A DNA stretch of 64,000 nt from CAIVVT01 sp963757265. Lineage in GTDB: Bacteria > Acidobacteriota > Terriglobia > Bryobacterales > Bryobacteraceae. The stretch covers positions 1 to 64,000 of the forward strand of contig CAVWRA010000005.1 in NCBI GenBank assembly GCA_963757265.1, given 5' to 3'. Position numbers and translations under genes: made by a program. Positions 16,413 to 24,496 of the stretch are shown piece after piece (positions within the stretch are counted from its first letter, which is position 1; every line of letters starts with the position of its first letter). The notes under the pieces were generated by a model. It searched no databases, was not told the DNA's origin, and saw nothing but the letters and a program-made list of their open reading frames with translations.

Positions 16413-17435
16413 TCAGGCCCCGCGCGCCACCACGACGATGGCCACGATCAGCAGCGCCAGCCCGGCCCACGACAGCGCCACGCTCGACCGCTGCGCGCCC
16501 TTCCATTCGCCGCTGAGCCAACCGTTGATGTTGGCCGTCACGATGACGGTGGACATAAACACCGGCCAGGCGATCACGCCGCCCAGCGGTCCCATGATGG
16601 CCGCGCCCATGCCGTAGATGCTGATGCCGCCGAACCATAGCACGCCCATTAGCGCGCTGCCGAGCCAGCACCACGCCGTCGTGCCGGCGGCGGTGTAGCG
16701 GCCCCAGGTCTTGTTGCGGAACAGCCTGTAGATGGCGTAGCCGGCATTGATCACGAAACCGCCGGCGAGCGCCGGGACCCAGATCACGTTGGCCTCCATG
16801 CCGGCCGCCGCGCCGTGTTGCGCCGCCGCGGTTTGCACCGGCGCGCCGAAGACGAAGCCGAAGTTGAGCATGGGCGACAGCACGCCCGACAGCAGGCAGA
16901 TCACGAAGCCGGCCGCGAAGGCGCCCTGCGCGCCGGGTGCGCGCGCCGCCGAGTGATCGCGGTCGCGCAGCGCACCGGCGCGCGCGCACAGGATGATGCC
17001 GGCCAGTACGATCGACAGGCCGATCAGCAGGACGTGCCCCTTGGGGGTGTTGATGTCTTCGGGGTGCAGGGCCAGCATCGGGATCAGCGAGCCCAGGCAG
17101 CTGGTCATGCCGAGAATGACGGCGAAGCCCAGCGCCATGCCGACGCGGCTGATGCCGAGCCCGAACAGTGTCGAGCCGATCCCCCAGCCCGCCCCGTAGA
17201 TCGCGATCTGCACCAGCAGCCAGCCCGACGCGCCGCTATAGACATCGCCCAGCGCCGGCACCGTCGCCACGGCCAGAAGAATCGGCAGGCAGATCAGGCC
17301 CACCACCGAGTACACCAGCCAGATGTTTTCCCACGCCCAGCGCTTCTCAATGCCTTTCATCGGCACCGCGAAACTACCATGAATCAGGCCGCCGATCACG
17401 GCCAGCAACGTGCCCGTCAAGGCAGCGGAAGCCAT
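16413..17435 (-). CDS. rhaT: RhaT-family L-rhamnose/proton symporter
   Basis: 340 residues from the ATG at 17435, supported by GGAGA about 8 bases upstream; the longer in-frame start lacks one. About ten hydrophobic segments are visible. Family signatures include GGLIHGSFAVPMKGIEKRWAWENIWLVYS near the N-terminus and YGAGWGIGSTLFGLGISRVGMALGFAVILG in the middle. RhaT imports L-rhamnose with protons across the inner membrane. No rhamnose catabolic gene is adjacent, so another sugar is possible. Glycan hydrolases about 35 kb away may supply substrates (inference). Confidence 0.9.
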   Translation of the reverse strand: MASAALTGTLLAVIGGLIHGSFAVPMKGIEKRWAWENIWLVYSVVGLICLPILLAVATVPALGDVYSGASGWLLVQIAIYGAGWGIGSTLFGLGISRVGMALGFAVILGMTSCLGSLIPMLALHPEDINTPKGHVLLIGLSIVLAGIILCARAGALRDRDHSAARAPGAQGAFAAGFVICLLSGVLSPMLNFGFVFGAPVQTAAAQHGAAAGMEANVIWVPALAGGFVINAGYAIYRLFRNKTWGRYTAAGTTAWCWLGSALMGVLWFGGISIYGMGAAIMGPLGGVIAWPVFMSTVIVTANINGWLSGEWKGAQRSSVALSWAGLALLIVAIVVVARGA

Positions 17436-17519
17436 ACTGTTGTCTCCACGAGCCGCGGATGCGGCGCGGGCCGATTCTATCAACAATCGAAGGAACACGG
17501 CTGAATTTGGGCGCGTACT

Positions 17520-18851
17520 TCAGCGCGCGCCTGGGGATGCCGCGGCGTGTGCCGAGCTCGCCTCGGCCACGCCGCGCTCGGTCGCTTCGCCCACCGTCAC
17601 ATCGATCAGCCAGCCCGGCTCGCGCGCCGCGCGCAGTTCGACGCTTAGATAGTTCGTCGTCAGCGCGCTCCCGTTGCCCAGCGTCACCGCGCTCAACCGG
17701 CGCCCGCGCATGCGCTCGCGGAAGGCTAGGTTCTTGCGCGCGCCCAGCTCGCGCAGCACCCGCGTGCGCTCCTTGCGCACGGCGGCGGGCGTCTGCGGCA
17801 GCGCCGCGGCCGGCGTGCCGGGGCGGGCCGAATAGGTGAACACATGCAGATAAGTGAACGGCAGCCGGTTGATCAAATCGCAGGTTTCCAGGAATTCGGC
17901 CTCGGTTTCGCCGGGGAATCCGGTCATGACGTCGGCGCCGAAAGCGGCATCGGGAAGCAGCGCGTGCGCCCGCCGGATCCGCTCCTCATAGTGCCGCGCG
18001 CGGTAGCGCCGCCGCATGCGCTTGAGCACCGTGTCGGCGCCCGACTGCAGCGGCGCGTGGACGTGCCGGCAGATCCGCTCGGTCGAGGCCATGAGCTCCA
18101 GCAGCTCGTCGCTCAGGTCCATCGGCTCAACCGAACTGAGCCTCAGCCGCCGCGCGTCGGTGTCGCTGAGGATCAGCCGCAGCAGATCCGCCAGCCGCAT
18201 CCGGTCCTGAGGCCGGAAGCCGCTCTCGCGTCCCCAGCGCCCCAGGTTGATGCCCGTCAGCACGATCTCCGGGTAGCTGCGCGCCAGCGTCCGGACCTGG
18301 TCCAGCACCTGCTCCAACCTCATCGAGCGGCTGCGCCCGCGCACCGTCGGGATGATGCAGAAGCTGCAGCCGTTCGAGCACCCGTCCTGAATCTTCAGGT
18401 TGGGCCGCGTGCGGTCGCCGAAGGCGTCCTCGACCGGCGCGGAGAGGAATTCAGTCGTAGTGCCGATCGCGCCGACGTGGATCTGCCCGTGATAGGGTGC
18501 ACCTGCCGCCGATGCCCCGAGGCGGACCAGTTCCGGGATGCCGGGTTTGTGCGAATTGCCAACCACCCACGCCACGCCCGGCAGGCCGGCCAACTCCTCG
18601 GGCGCGCGCTGGGCGTAACAGCCCGTCACCAGGATCCGCGCCGCCGGGTTCTCGCGATGCACCCGGTGGATGCTCTTGCGGACGTCTTCGTCGGCCGCGG
18701 CGGTCACCGTGCACGTGTTCAGAATCACCAGGTCGGCGCCCTGGGCCGCGCCCGCTTCGGCCAGGCCCTGCCGCTCGAGCGAGGCCTGCAGCGCCGCGCC
18801 GTCGGCCTGCGTGGCCCGGCACCCGAAGTTTTGGATGAAGAAGCGGCGCAT
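17520..18851 (-). CDS. mtaB: tRNA t6A37 methylthiotransferase MtaB (radical SAM)
   Basis: 443 residues from the ATG at 18851 (MRRFFIQNFGC); the frame runs further upstream without protein character. Three N-terminal cysteines (C11, C47 in LNTCTV, C78 in VTGCYAQ) bind the auxiliary 4Fe-4S cluster. The radical-SAM triad is C158-x3-C162-x2-C165 (DGCSNGCSFCIIP). A C-terminal TRAM-like domain (LSAVTLGNGSALTTNYLSVELRA) binds tRNA. MtaB adds a methylthio group to N6-threonylcarbamoyladenosine at position 37 of ANN-decoding tRNAs. RimO and MiaB are relatives; the MRRFFIQNFGCR start and overall length favour MtaB. Confidence 0.92.
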   Translation of the reverse strand: MRRFFIQNFGCRATQADGAALQASLERQGLAEAGAAQGADLVILNTCTVTAAADEDVRKSIHRVHRENPAARILVTGCYAQRAPEELAGLPGVAWVVGNSHKPGIPELVRLGASAAGAPYHGQIHVGAIGTTTEFLSAPVEDAFGDRTRPNLKIQDGCSNGCSFCIIPTVRGRSRSMRLEQVLDQVRTLARSYPEIVLTGINLGRWGRESGFRPQDRMRLADLLRLILSDTDARRLRLSSVEPMDLSDELLELMASTERICRHVHAPLQSGADTVLKRMRRRYRARHYEERIRRAHALLPDAAFGADVMTGFPGETEAEFLETCDLINRLPFTYLHVFTYSARPGTPAAALPQTPAAVRKERTRVLRELGARKNLAFRERMRGRRLSAVTLGNGSALTTNYLSVELRAAREPGWLIDVTVGEATERGVAEASSAHAAASPGAR

Positions 18852-19094
18852 AGCCAGCCCGGATCGGAGGCCCCCTAACACCCAAGGTATCGCGAGCGGG
18901 CGGCGGCACGCACGGCGGCCTCCATGCCTCTGGGGGAGATCCTCCGGACGAGCCGGCTGGCTGGCTTTGCCGGACATGAAACATGACCCGGCATTCTGGT
19001 TTCATATTCGTTCCGCAGCGCCGGGATTCAGGACCGTTTCGCCGCAAAAACCGTCGCCGGCACTCCGCGCCTTGGCGAAAACCGCCGAATCAAC

Positions 19095-19122
19095 TAAAGC
19101 CCACATCGATTCGTGCCGATAG
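19095..19122 (+). promoter_or_regulatory. candidate sigma-28 (FliA) promoter of fliM
   Basis: TAAAGCCC (19095-19102), 12 bases, then GCCGATAG (19115-19122). The usual FliA consensus is TAAAGTTT-N11-GCCGATAA; seven of eight -10 bases match and the spacer is one base longer. The predicted transcription start (about 19129) is only 4 bases before the fliM ATG, which has no Shine-Dalgarno sequence. A similar element with the same 12-base spacer precedes flaG. Confidence 0.5.
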
Positions 19123-19132
19123 TTCGTGTGCC

Positions 19133-20098
19133 ATGTCGATAGATCGCGTTCTCTCGCAGGCTGAGATCGACAGCGTGTTCCGGCGGATGCGGAAGGTCAA
19201 ATCGAACGAGGATCCCGCCAAGAATGCCCAGCCGTATGACTTCCGCCGCCCCGACCGCATCGCCAAGGACCAGCTGCGGTCGATCCACATGCTGCACGAG
19301 AACTTCGCCCGCAGTTTAGCCTCCAGCCTGTCGGCCTATCTGCGGGCCTACGTCATGGTCAATCTGGTCTCGGTGGAACAGATTTCGTTCCTGGAGTTTA
19401 CCCAGTGCCTACCCTCGCCCTCGTGCATCGTCTCGATGGGCATGCGCCCGTTTGACAGCAACGCGGTTCTGGAGCTGAACCCGACCATCGTCTACCCGGT
19501 GCTGGAGATGCTGTTGGGCGGCAACGGCAAGACCCGCCTGAAGGTGGAGCGGGAGATCACGGAGATCGAACAGAGCCTGCTGGAAGGCGTGCTGCGCATC
19601 GTGCTGCACGACCTGGAGGAGAGCTGGGCTCCCATCTCGTCCATCCAGTTCCAGGTGGAGAAGCACGAGACGGAGCCGCAATTGCTCCAGATTCTGTCGC
19701 CCAGTGAGGCCGTGGTCGCCGTGGGCATCGAAATCCGTATCGGAGAGCTGGCCGGCATGATGAATGTGGGGATTCCCTCAATCATCATCAAAATGCTGCG
19801 CCAGAAGTTCGATCAGCAGTGGTCCGTGCGCAAAGCCGAGGCCACCGAGGACGACCGCCAGCGGATGCTGCAACTGCTGCTGCCGGCGCGGATCAAGTTC
19901 GATTCGCGCCTGCAGGGTCCAACCCTTTCCGTCCAGGACATGTTGGGACTGGAGACCGGTGACATTGTGAGCTTCGACTACGCGATCAACCGGCCCGTGG
20001 ATTTGTTCGCCAACGGGAAGCTGCTGTTTCACGGCCGGGTGGTTGACACCGGGAGAATGCGCGGTTTTTCCATCGACTCGCGAACCGGGCAGGAGTGA
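19133..20098 (+). CDS. fliM: flagellar motor switch protein FliM
   Basis: 321 residues from the ATG at 19133. The N-terminal RVLSQAEIDSVF is the conserved CheY-P-binding EIDALL-type helix. The CheC-like middle domain (about 50-230) and C-terminal SpoA domain (about 240-315: LPARIKFDSRLQGPTLSVQDMLGLETGDIVSFDYAINRPV) are complete. FliM forms the C-ring with FliG and FliN and sets rotation direction. It lies over 10 kb from the other flagellar genes and is divergent from mtaB. The start has no ribosome-binding site but follows a sigma-28-like promoter at leaderless distance. Confidence 0.95.
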   Translation: MSIDRVLSQAEIDSVFRRMRKVKSNEDPAKNAQPYDFRRPDRIAKDQLRSIHMLHENFARSLASSLSAYLRAYVMVNLVSVEQISFLEFTQCLPSPSCIVSMGMRPFDSNAVLELNPTIVYPVLEMLLGGNGKTRLKVEREITEIEQSLLEGVLRIVLHDLEESWAPISSIQFQVEKHETEPQLLQILSPSEAVVAVGIEIRIGELAGMMNVGIPSIIIKMLRQKFDQQWSVRKAEATEDDRQRMLQLLLPARIKFDSRLQGPTLSVQDMLGLETGDIVSFDYAINRPVDLFANGKLLFHGRVVDTGRMRGFSIDSRTGQE

Positions 20099-20170
20099 TT
20101 TGACGCGCCTTCCGGGTAGCGTGCACAGGCCCTAGGCCGGGCGCACGCGCCGAGGGGCGAAAAGGAAATA

Positions 20171-22324
20171 ATGGAGGGCGTGAACGAACCGCCCCAGCCG
20201 GCCGCGGCGAGGCCGCTGTACGCGCTGGCGATTTTCCTGAACGCCTTCCTGCTGTTTGCGGTGCAGCCGCTGATCGGCAAGTTCATTCTGCCCTGGTTCG
20301 GCGGCGTGGCGGCCGCATGGACCGTTTGCCTGCTGTTTTTCCAGGTCGCGCTGTTGCTGGGCTACTATTACGCCCACGTGCTCGTGCGCTGCTTCCGGCT
20401 GCGGCTGCAGGGCCGCATCCATGCCGCACTGCTCGCCGCCAGCCTGCTGTTGCTGCCGATCCTGCCGCGCGGCATCTGGAAGCCGGCCGGCGGGGAAGAT
20501 CCGGCGTTCCACATTCTGCTGCTGCTCAGTTGCACCATCGGTCTGCCCTATCTTCTGCTCTCCGCGACCAGTCCGCTGCTGCAGGCCTGGTACGTGCAAG
20601 CCCGCGCGGGACAGGCGCCGTACCGTCTCTACGCGCTCTCCAACGCCGGCTCGCTGCTGGCCTTGCTGAGCTACCCGCTGCTCATTGAGCCGCGGCTGTC
20701 GATTTCGCATCAGGGCGCCGGCTGGTCTCTGGCCTATGCCGGCGCGGCCTTGCTCTGCGGTTTCATCGCTCTTTCGGCCCATCATTCTGAGGACGCCCGG
20801 GAGCGCTGCGCGGACGGCGCCGCCGCGACGGACGAAGGCCGCCCGGCGTCCGCTCTGGACGCCGCTCCGGATGGGCGGACCCGGGCCCTGTGGATGGCGC
20901 TCGCCGGCTGCGGTTCACTGCTGCTCGTCAGCATCACGGCCCACGTGACCGAGAATATCGCCGCCGTCCCGCTCGTGTGGATCATCCCCCTGGCGCTGTA
21001 CCTGCTGAGCTTTATCCTGTGTTTTGAAGGCCGCGGGTGGTACCGGCGGGCACTATTATTGCGGCTGCTGGGTCTGGCGCTGGCCGGCATGGCTTACGCG
21101 CTGTCGCCCTCGATCGGGCCACTGCCGCTGGCGCTCCACGTCGGGCTGTATTGTAGCGGACTGTTCATCGGCTGCATGTTCTGCCACGGCGAGCTGGCCC
21201 GGCTGAAGCCCCACCCGGCGCACCTGACCTCGTTCTATCTTCTGATCGCCCTGGGCAGCGCCATTGGCGCGGTGTTCGCCGCGTTGGTCGCGCCGCACGT
21301 CTTCTCCGGATATGATGAACTGCCCGTCGCCCTCGGCCTGTGCGCGCTGCTGGTCCCGGCGGTTTACTGGGGCGATCCCGCGTTCCATCCGGCGCGGAAG
21401 AGCCCCGCGGCGCGCCGGTTCGTGCTGCTGGCGCTGGCCTGCGCGCTGGTCGCCTCTCTGGTGCTCGTCTCCCTCGGCGAGGCGCCGCACCGGCGCCTGA
21501 GAGTACGTAATTTCTACGGTGTCCTGAGTGTGACCGACCAGCTCGTCTCGATCCATCCGCCGGTGGACCCTCATTCGGCCGCCGCGCTCGACAATCTGCG
21601 CACGCGGAAGTTGATGAACGGCGCCATCGACCACGGACTGCAGTTCCTCGCCCCGGCCCGCCGGCGTGAGCCGACGGCTTACTACGGCCCGGCCAGCGGC
21701 GTCGGCATCGTCCTGCGCGCGGCCAATCGTGCCCACCCCGACCCACTGCGCGTCGGACTGATCGGGCTGGGCGCGGGCACGCTGGCCGCCTATGGCCGCC
21801 CCGGGGACCGCTATACCTTCTATGAGATCAACCCGCTCGACGTAGCGCTGGCGCGGCAGGAGTTCACCTTCCTGCGCGACTCGCCGGCGGCGGTGGATAT
21901 CGTCCTGGGAGACGCCCGACTGTCGCTCGAGCGGCGGCCGGGGCAGGCCTTCGACGTTCTGGCAGTGGATGCGTTCTCCGGCGATTCGATTCCGGTGCAT
22001 CTGCTCACCCTGCAGGCCTTCGAGCTGTACTTCCGCCAGCTCCAGCCCGGCGGCGTGCTGGCCGTGCACATTTCCAATCGCTATCTCGACCTGCAGCCCG
22101 TCGTCCAGGCCGCCGCAGCGCGGCTGGACAAGGAAGCCTGGTGCGTCGAGAGCCCTCCGGCGAGCGAGAAAGGAATCTACCGAGCGACCTGGATCCTGCT
22201 CGGCAGCCGCGCCGGCTTCCAAGGCCGGGAGGAGATCCGGCAGGCTGGCTGGCAGCTGGCCGCCTCCTCGAAACAGCGCCCCTGGACCGACGACTTTAGC
22301 AGCCTGTTCCCGCTACTCAAGTGA
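20171..22324 (+). CDS. membrane-bound spermidine-synthase-like methyltransferase-fold protein
   Basis: 717 residues. Two multi-TM halves occupy residues about 15-210 and 240-435 (ALAIFLNAFLLFAVQPLIGKFILPWFGG at the start). A C-terminal Rossmann domain follows with the SAM-like motif VGLIGLGAGTLAAYGRPGD (about 528-546), the acidic strand end YTFYEINP, and VLGDARLSL and DAFSGDSIP, as in spermidine synthase. This fused transporter-like/SpeE-like family is common in Acidobacteriota and Proteobacteria; polyamine synthesis has not been generally shown for it. The start is supported by AAGGAA 4 bases upstream. It is a single gene with structured 3' DNA after it. Confidence 0.88.
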   Translation: MEGVNEPPQPAAARPLYALAIFLNAFLLFAVQPLIGKFILPWFGGVAAAWTVCLLFFQVALLLGYYYAHVLVRCFRLRLQGRIHAALLAASLLLLPILPRGIWKPAGGEDPAFHILLLLSCTIGLPYLLLSATSPLLQAWYVQARAGQAPYRLYALSNAGSLLALLSYPLLIEPRLSISHQGAGWSLAYAGAALLCGFIALSAHHSEDARERCADGAAATDEGRPASALDAAPDGRTRALWMALAGCGSLLLVSITAHVTENIAAVPLVWIIPLALYLLSFILCFEGRGWYRRALLLRLLGLALAGMAYALSPSIGPLPLALHVGLYCSGLFIGCMFCHGELARLKPHPAHLTSFYLLIALGSAIGAVFAALVAPHVFSGYDELPVALGLCALLVPAVYWGDPAFHPARKSPAARRFVLLALACALVASLVLVSLGEAPHRRLRVRNFYGVLSVTDQLVSIHPPVDPHSAAALDNLRTRKLMNGAIDHGLQFLAPARRREPTAYYGPASGVGIVLRAANRAHPDPLRVGLIGLGAGTLAAYGRPGDRYTFYEINPLDVALARQEFTFLRDSPAAVDIVLGDARLSLERRPGQAFDVLAVDAFSGDSIPVHLLTLQAFELYFRQLQPGGVLAVHISNRYLDLQPVVQAAAARLDKEAWCVESPPASEKGIYRATWILLGSRAGFQGREEIRQAGWQLAASSKQRPWTDDFSSLFPLLK

Positions 22325-22440
22325 CGCCCGGCCGCGGCCCGTTCTCAAAGCCTTGACACCAGGCTATATGCTCAATGTGACAGGCCGTTTTTGCGGCTTG
22401 GCCAGAGCGCTCGTTGAGAATTGAATGTTGGGTTGAGAAA

Positions 22441-22521
22441 CTATCGATGGATAGCCAATAAGGCGCTCATTCTAAAAAGAATAGTCAACAATTGGCTTTG
22501 TTTCGCAAAAATTGTTTTTGC
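22441..22521. terminator. cluster of stem-loops between convergent genes
   Basis: An AT-rich stretch holds four inverted repeats. CTATC-GATG-GATAG is at 22441-22454. AGCCAAT (22453-22459) pairs with ATTGGCT (22491-22497), enclosing ATTCT-AAAA-AGAAT (22469-22482). GCAAAAATTGTTTTTGC is at 22505-22521. The last lies 2 bases beyond the stop codon of the leftward NtrC-type gene and carries its own A/T tracts, so it could terminate in both directions. A small RNA here cannot be excluded. Confidence 0.5.
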
Positions 22522-22523
22522 AC

Positions 22524-23906
22524 TCACTCCAGGCCCATCTGCGACACCCGGTAGCGCAGCGCATTGCGCGTCAGCCCCAATAGCCGCGCAGCCTGACTCT
22601 TATTGCCGTTGGCCCGTCGCAATGCCTCTATTATTAACTGTTTTTCATGTTCATCCAGGGTGATGCCCCCGGCCAGGAACTCCGCGCCTTCGGCCGCACT
22701 GTCGCCCCCCGTCCCGCTCCGTCGTGGGGCGAAATCCAGGCGAATATCCTCCGGCTGCAAGGCCTCGCCGGTGGCCAGAACCAGCGCCCGTTCGATCACG
22801 TTCTCCAGCTCCCGGACATTGCCCGGCCAGTCGTAGTCGACCAGCTTGCGCATCGCTTCGGGCGCAATGCGCTGGACTGGTGATCCGAGATCGGCGCCGC
22901 ATTTGCGCAAGAAGTACTCCGCCAATGGCGGAATGTCCTCCCGGCGGTCGCGCAATGGCGGAATCGTGATCGGAAACACGTTCAGCCGGTAGTACAGATC
23001 CTCGCGGAAGTTGCCCTCCTCGAGCGCCCGCCGCAGGTCGACGTTGGTCGCCGCGATCACCCTGACATCAACCGCCCGGGTCTTGTTGCTGCCCAGCCGC
23101 TCCAGCTCCCGCTCCTGCAGCACCCGCAGCAGCTTCACCTGGATGGCCGCCGGGACGTCGCCGATCTCGTCCAGAAACACCGTGCCCCCGTCAGCCTGCT
23201 CGAACTTCCCGGCCCGGGCCGCCGCCGCGCCCGTGAAGGCGCCCTTCTCGTAGCCGAACAGCTCGCTCTCCATCAGGGTTTCCGGAATGGCCGTGCAGTT
23301 GATCTTCACGAAGGGCATCGCGGCCCGCGGCGAGTTGTGGTGGATGGCGTGGGCGATCAGGTCCTTGCCGACGCCCGACTCGCCGCACAGCAGCACCGTC
23401 AACCGGGTCGGCGCCACGCGCGCCACTGAGGCCAGAATCTCCTGCATTTTCTGGCTGTTGCCGACGATGGAGTCGAACTTGTAGCGATGTCCGAGTTCTT
23501 CCCTGAGCCGGACATTCTCCTCCCGCAAATCCTGTACTTCCAGCGCCTTGCGGACCACCGTCACAAGGTGATCCAGTGTGAAAGGCTTGGTCAGGAAATC
23601 GGCGGCGCCGCGCTTCATCGCCTCCACGGCGATCTCGACCGAGCCGTAGGCCGTCATCACGATCACTGGCAGACGCGCGTTCTGGCGTTGCAATGCCGCC
23701 AACAGGTCGAGTCCGTCCGCCAGCGCCGTGCCGGGGCCGGCCGGCAACCGGATGTCGGTCACCACCAGGCTGGCGCGCTCGGCCAGCCGCAGCGCCGTGC
23801 TCACGTCGCCCGCGGTCTCGACCTCATAGCCGGCGTCCTCCAGGTGCAGTGCCATCACCCGGCGGAGCTTCTCTTCGTCCTCGACGACGAGGATGCGCGG
23901 TTTCAT
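22524..23906 (-). CDS. NtrC-family sigma-54-dependent response regulator
   Basis: 460 residues from the ATG at 23906. The receiver domain spans 3-118, with phospho-acceptor D51 (VVTDIRLP), T85 and K107. The AAA+ domain (about 143-375) has Walker A GESGVGKD (175-182), the sigma-54 contact loop GAFTGA (222-227), Walker B VFLDEIGD (243-250) and DYDWPGNVRELENVIERAL. A Fis-type HTH closes it (NGNKSQAARLLGLTRNALRYRV, about 435-456). It activates RNA polymerase-sigma-54 when phosphorylated, presumably by the kinase at 24497. It is the only sigma-54 activator in the window, so it is a candidate, unproven, for the sigma-54 promoters of the flagellar operons. Confidence 0.95.
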   Translation of the reverse strand: MKPRILVVEDEEKLRRVMALHLEDAGYEVETAGDVSTALRLAERASLVVTDIRLPAGPGTALADGLDLLAALQRQNARLPVIVMTAYGSVEIAVEAMKRGAADFLTKPFTLDHLVTVVRKALEVQDLREENVRLREELGHRYKFDSIVGNSQKMQEILASVARVAPTRLTVLLCGESGVGKDLIAHAIHHNSPRAAMPFVKINCTAIPETLMESELFGYEKGAFTGAAAARAGKFEQADGGTVFLDEIGDVPAAIQVKLLRVLQERELERLGSNKTRAVDVRVIAATNVDLRRALEEGNFREDLYYRLNVFPITIPPLRDRREDIPPLAEYFLRKCGADLGSPVQRIAPEAMRKLVDYDWPGNVRELENVIERALVLATGEALQPEDIRLDFAPRRSGTGGDSAAEGAEFLAGGITLDEHEKQLIIEALRRANGNKSQAARLLGLTRNALRYRVSQMGLE

Positions 23907-24003
23907 GCTCGCCTCTATCATCTCGCATCTTTTCGACGCGGGACGACCGCCAGCGCGTTGCGCGAATCCTGCAGCGCGATTTCTGCCGCTATGGCGCCGT
24001 AGC

Positions 24004-24366
24004 TCAGAGCGCGCCCGCGCCCATTGCGGCTTCGGCGTCGGGGAACCAGCAGTAGCCCTGCCGAACGATGGTCTTCAGTGAATCGGCTGCGGAGCCCAGT
24101 TTGCGCCGCAGACGCTGCACGTGCACGTCCACTGTTCGAGTCCGCGTGCCGTCCGAGTAATGCCAGATGGTGCGCAGCAGCGTCTCCCGGCTGACGCAAC
24201 GCCCCGCGTTCTGGGTAAGCATCAACAACAGCTCCCGCTCCTTACGCGTTAACCGGACCTGGCCCGCCGAAAGCACCGGGCTGCGAAGGGGAACGGCCGT
24301 CAGATGGGTTGAGCTTTGCGTTTCCATAGCCGCGCATGCAGGCATGCTCATGCAGGATTGCCTCAC
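24004..24366 (-). CDS. stand-alone OmpR/PhoB-type winged-helix DNA-binding protein
   Basis: 120 residues if started at GTG 24366, 107 if at ATG 24327; neither has a strong ribosome-binding site. The whole protein is one Trans_reg_C domain: LTRKERELLLMLTQNAGRCVSRETLLRTIWHYSDGTRTRTVDVHVQRLRRKLG followed by the wing TIVRQGYCWF. No receiver domain precedes it, and the upstream sequence codes for the kinase in another frame. It sits between kinase and NtrC-type regulator, all leftward with gaps of about 100-130 bases, so it is probably co-expressed. It may bind DNA constitutively, or be the remnant of a second response regulator. Confidence 0.8.
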   Translation of the reverse strand: MRQSCMSMPACAAMETQSSTHLTAVPLRSPVLSAGQVRLTRKERELLLMLTQNAGRCVSRETLLRTIWHYSDGTRTRTVDVHVQRLRRKLGSAADSLKTIVRQGYCWFPDAEAAMGAGAL

Positions 24367-24496
24367 TCGATGCGTTCGCTCCAGGAGAGAATACCGCGGT
24401 GGTTTCTCGCCCGTGTAAAACTAGACGGTCCAGGCTGCCAAAAGTTCGGCGGAATCTGCATTGGCCTGCGCGGAAAGCGTCTACGCCGGCCGAAGT

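Noticed and set aside
22353..22381. TTGACA with a possible -10 (TGTGAC) 17 bases on
   Set aside because: The -10 matches only three of six bases and no gene lies downstream on that strand. Kept only as a remark for the structured region.
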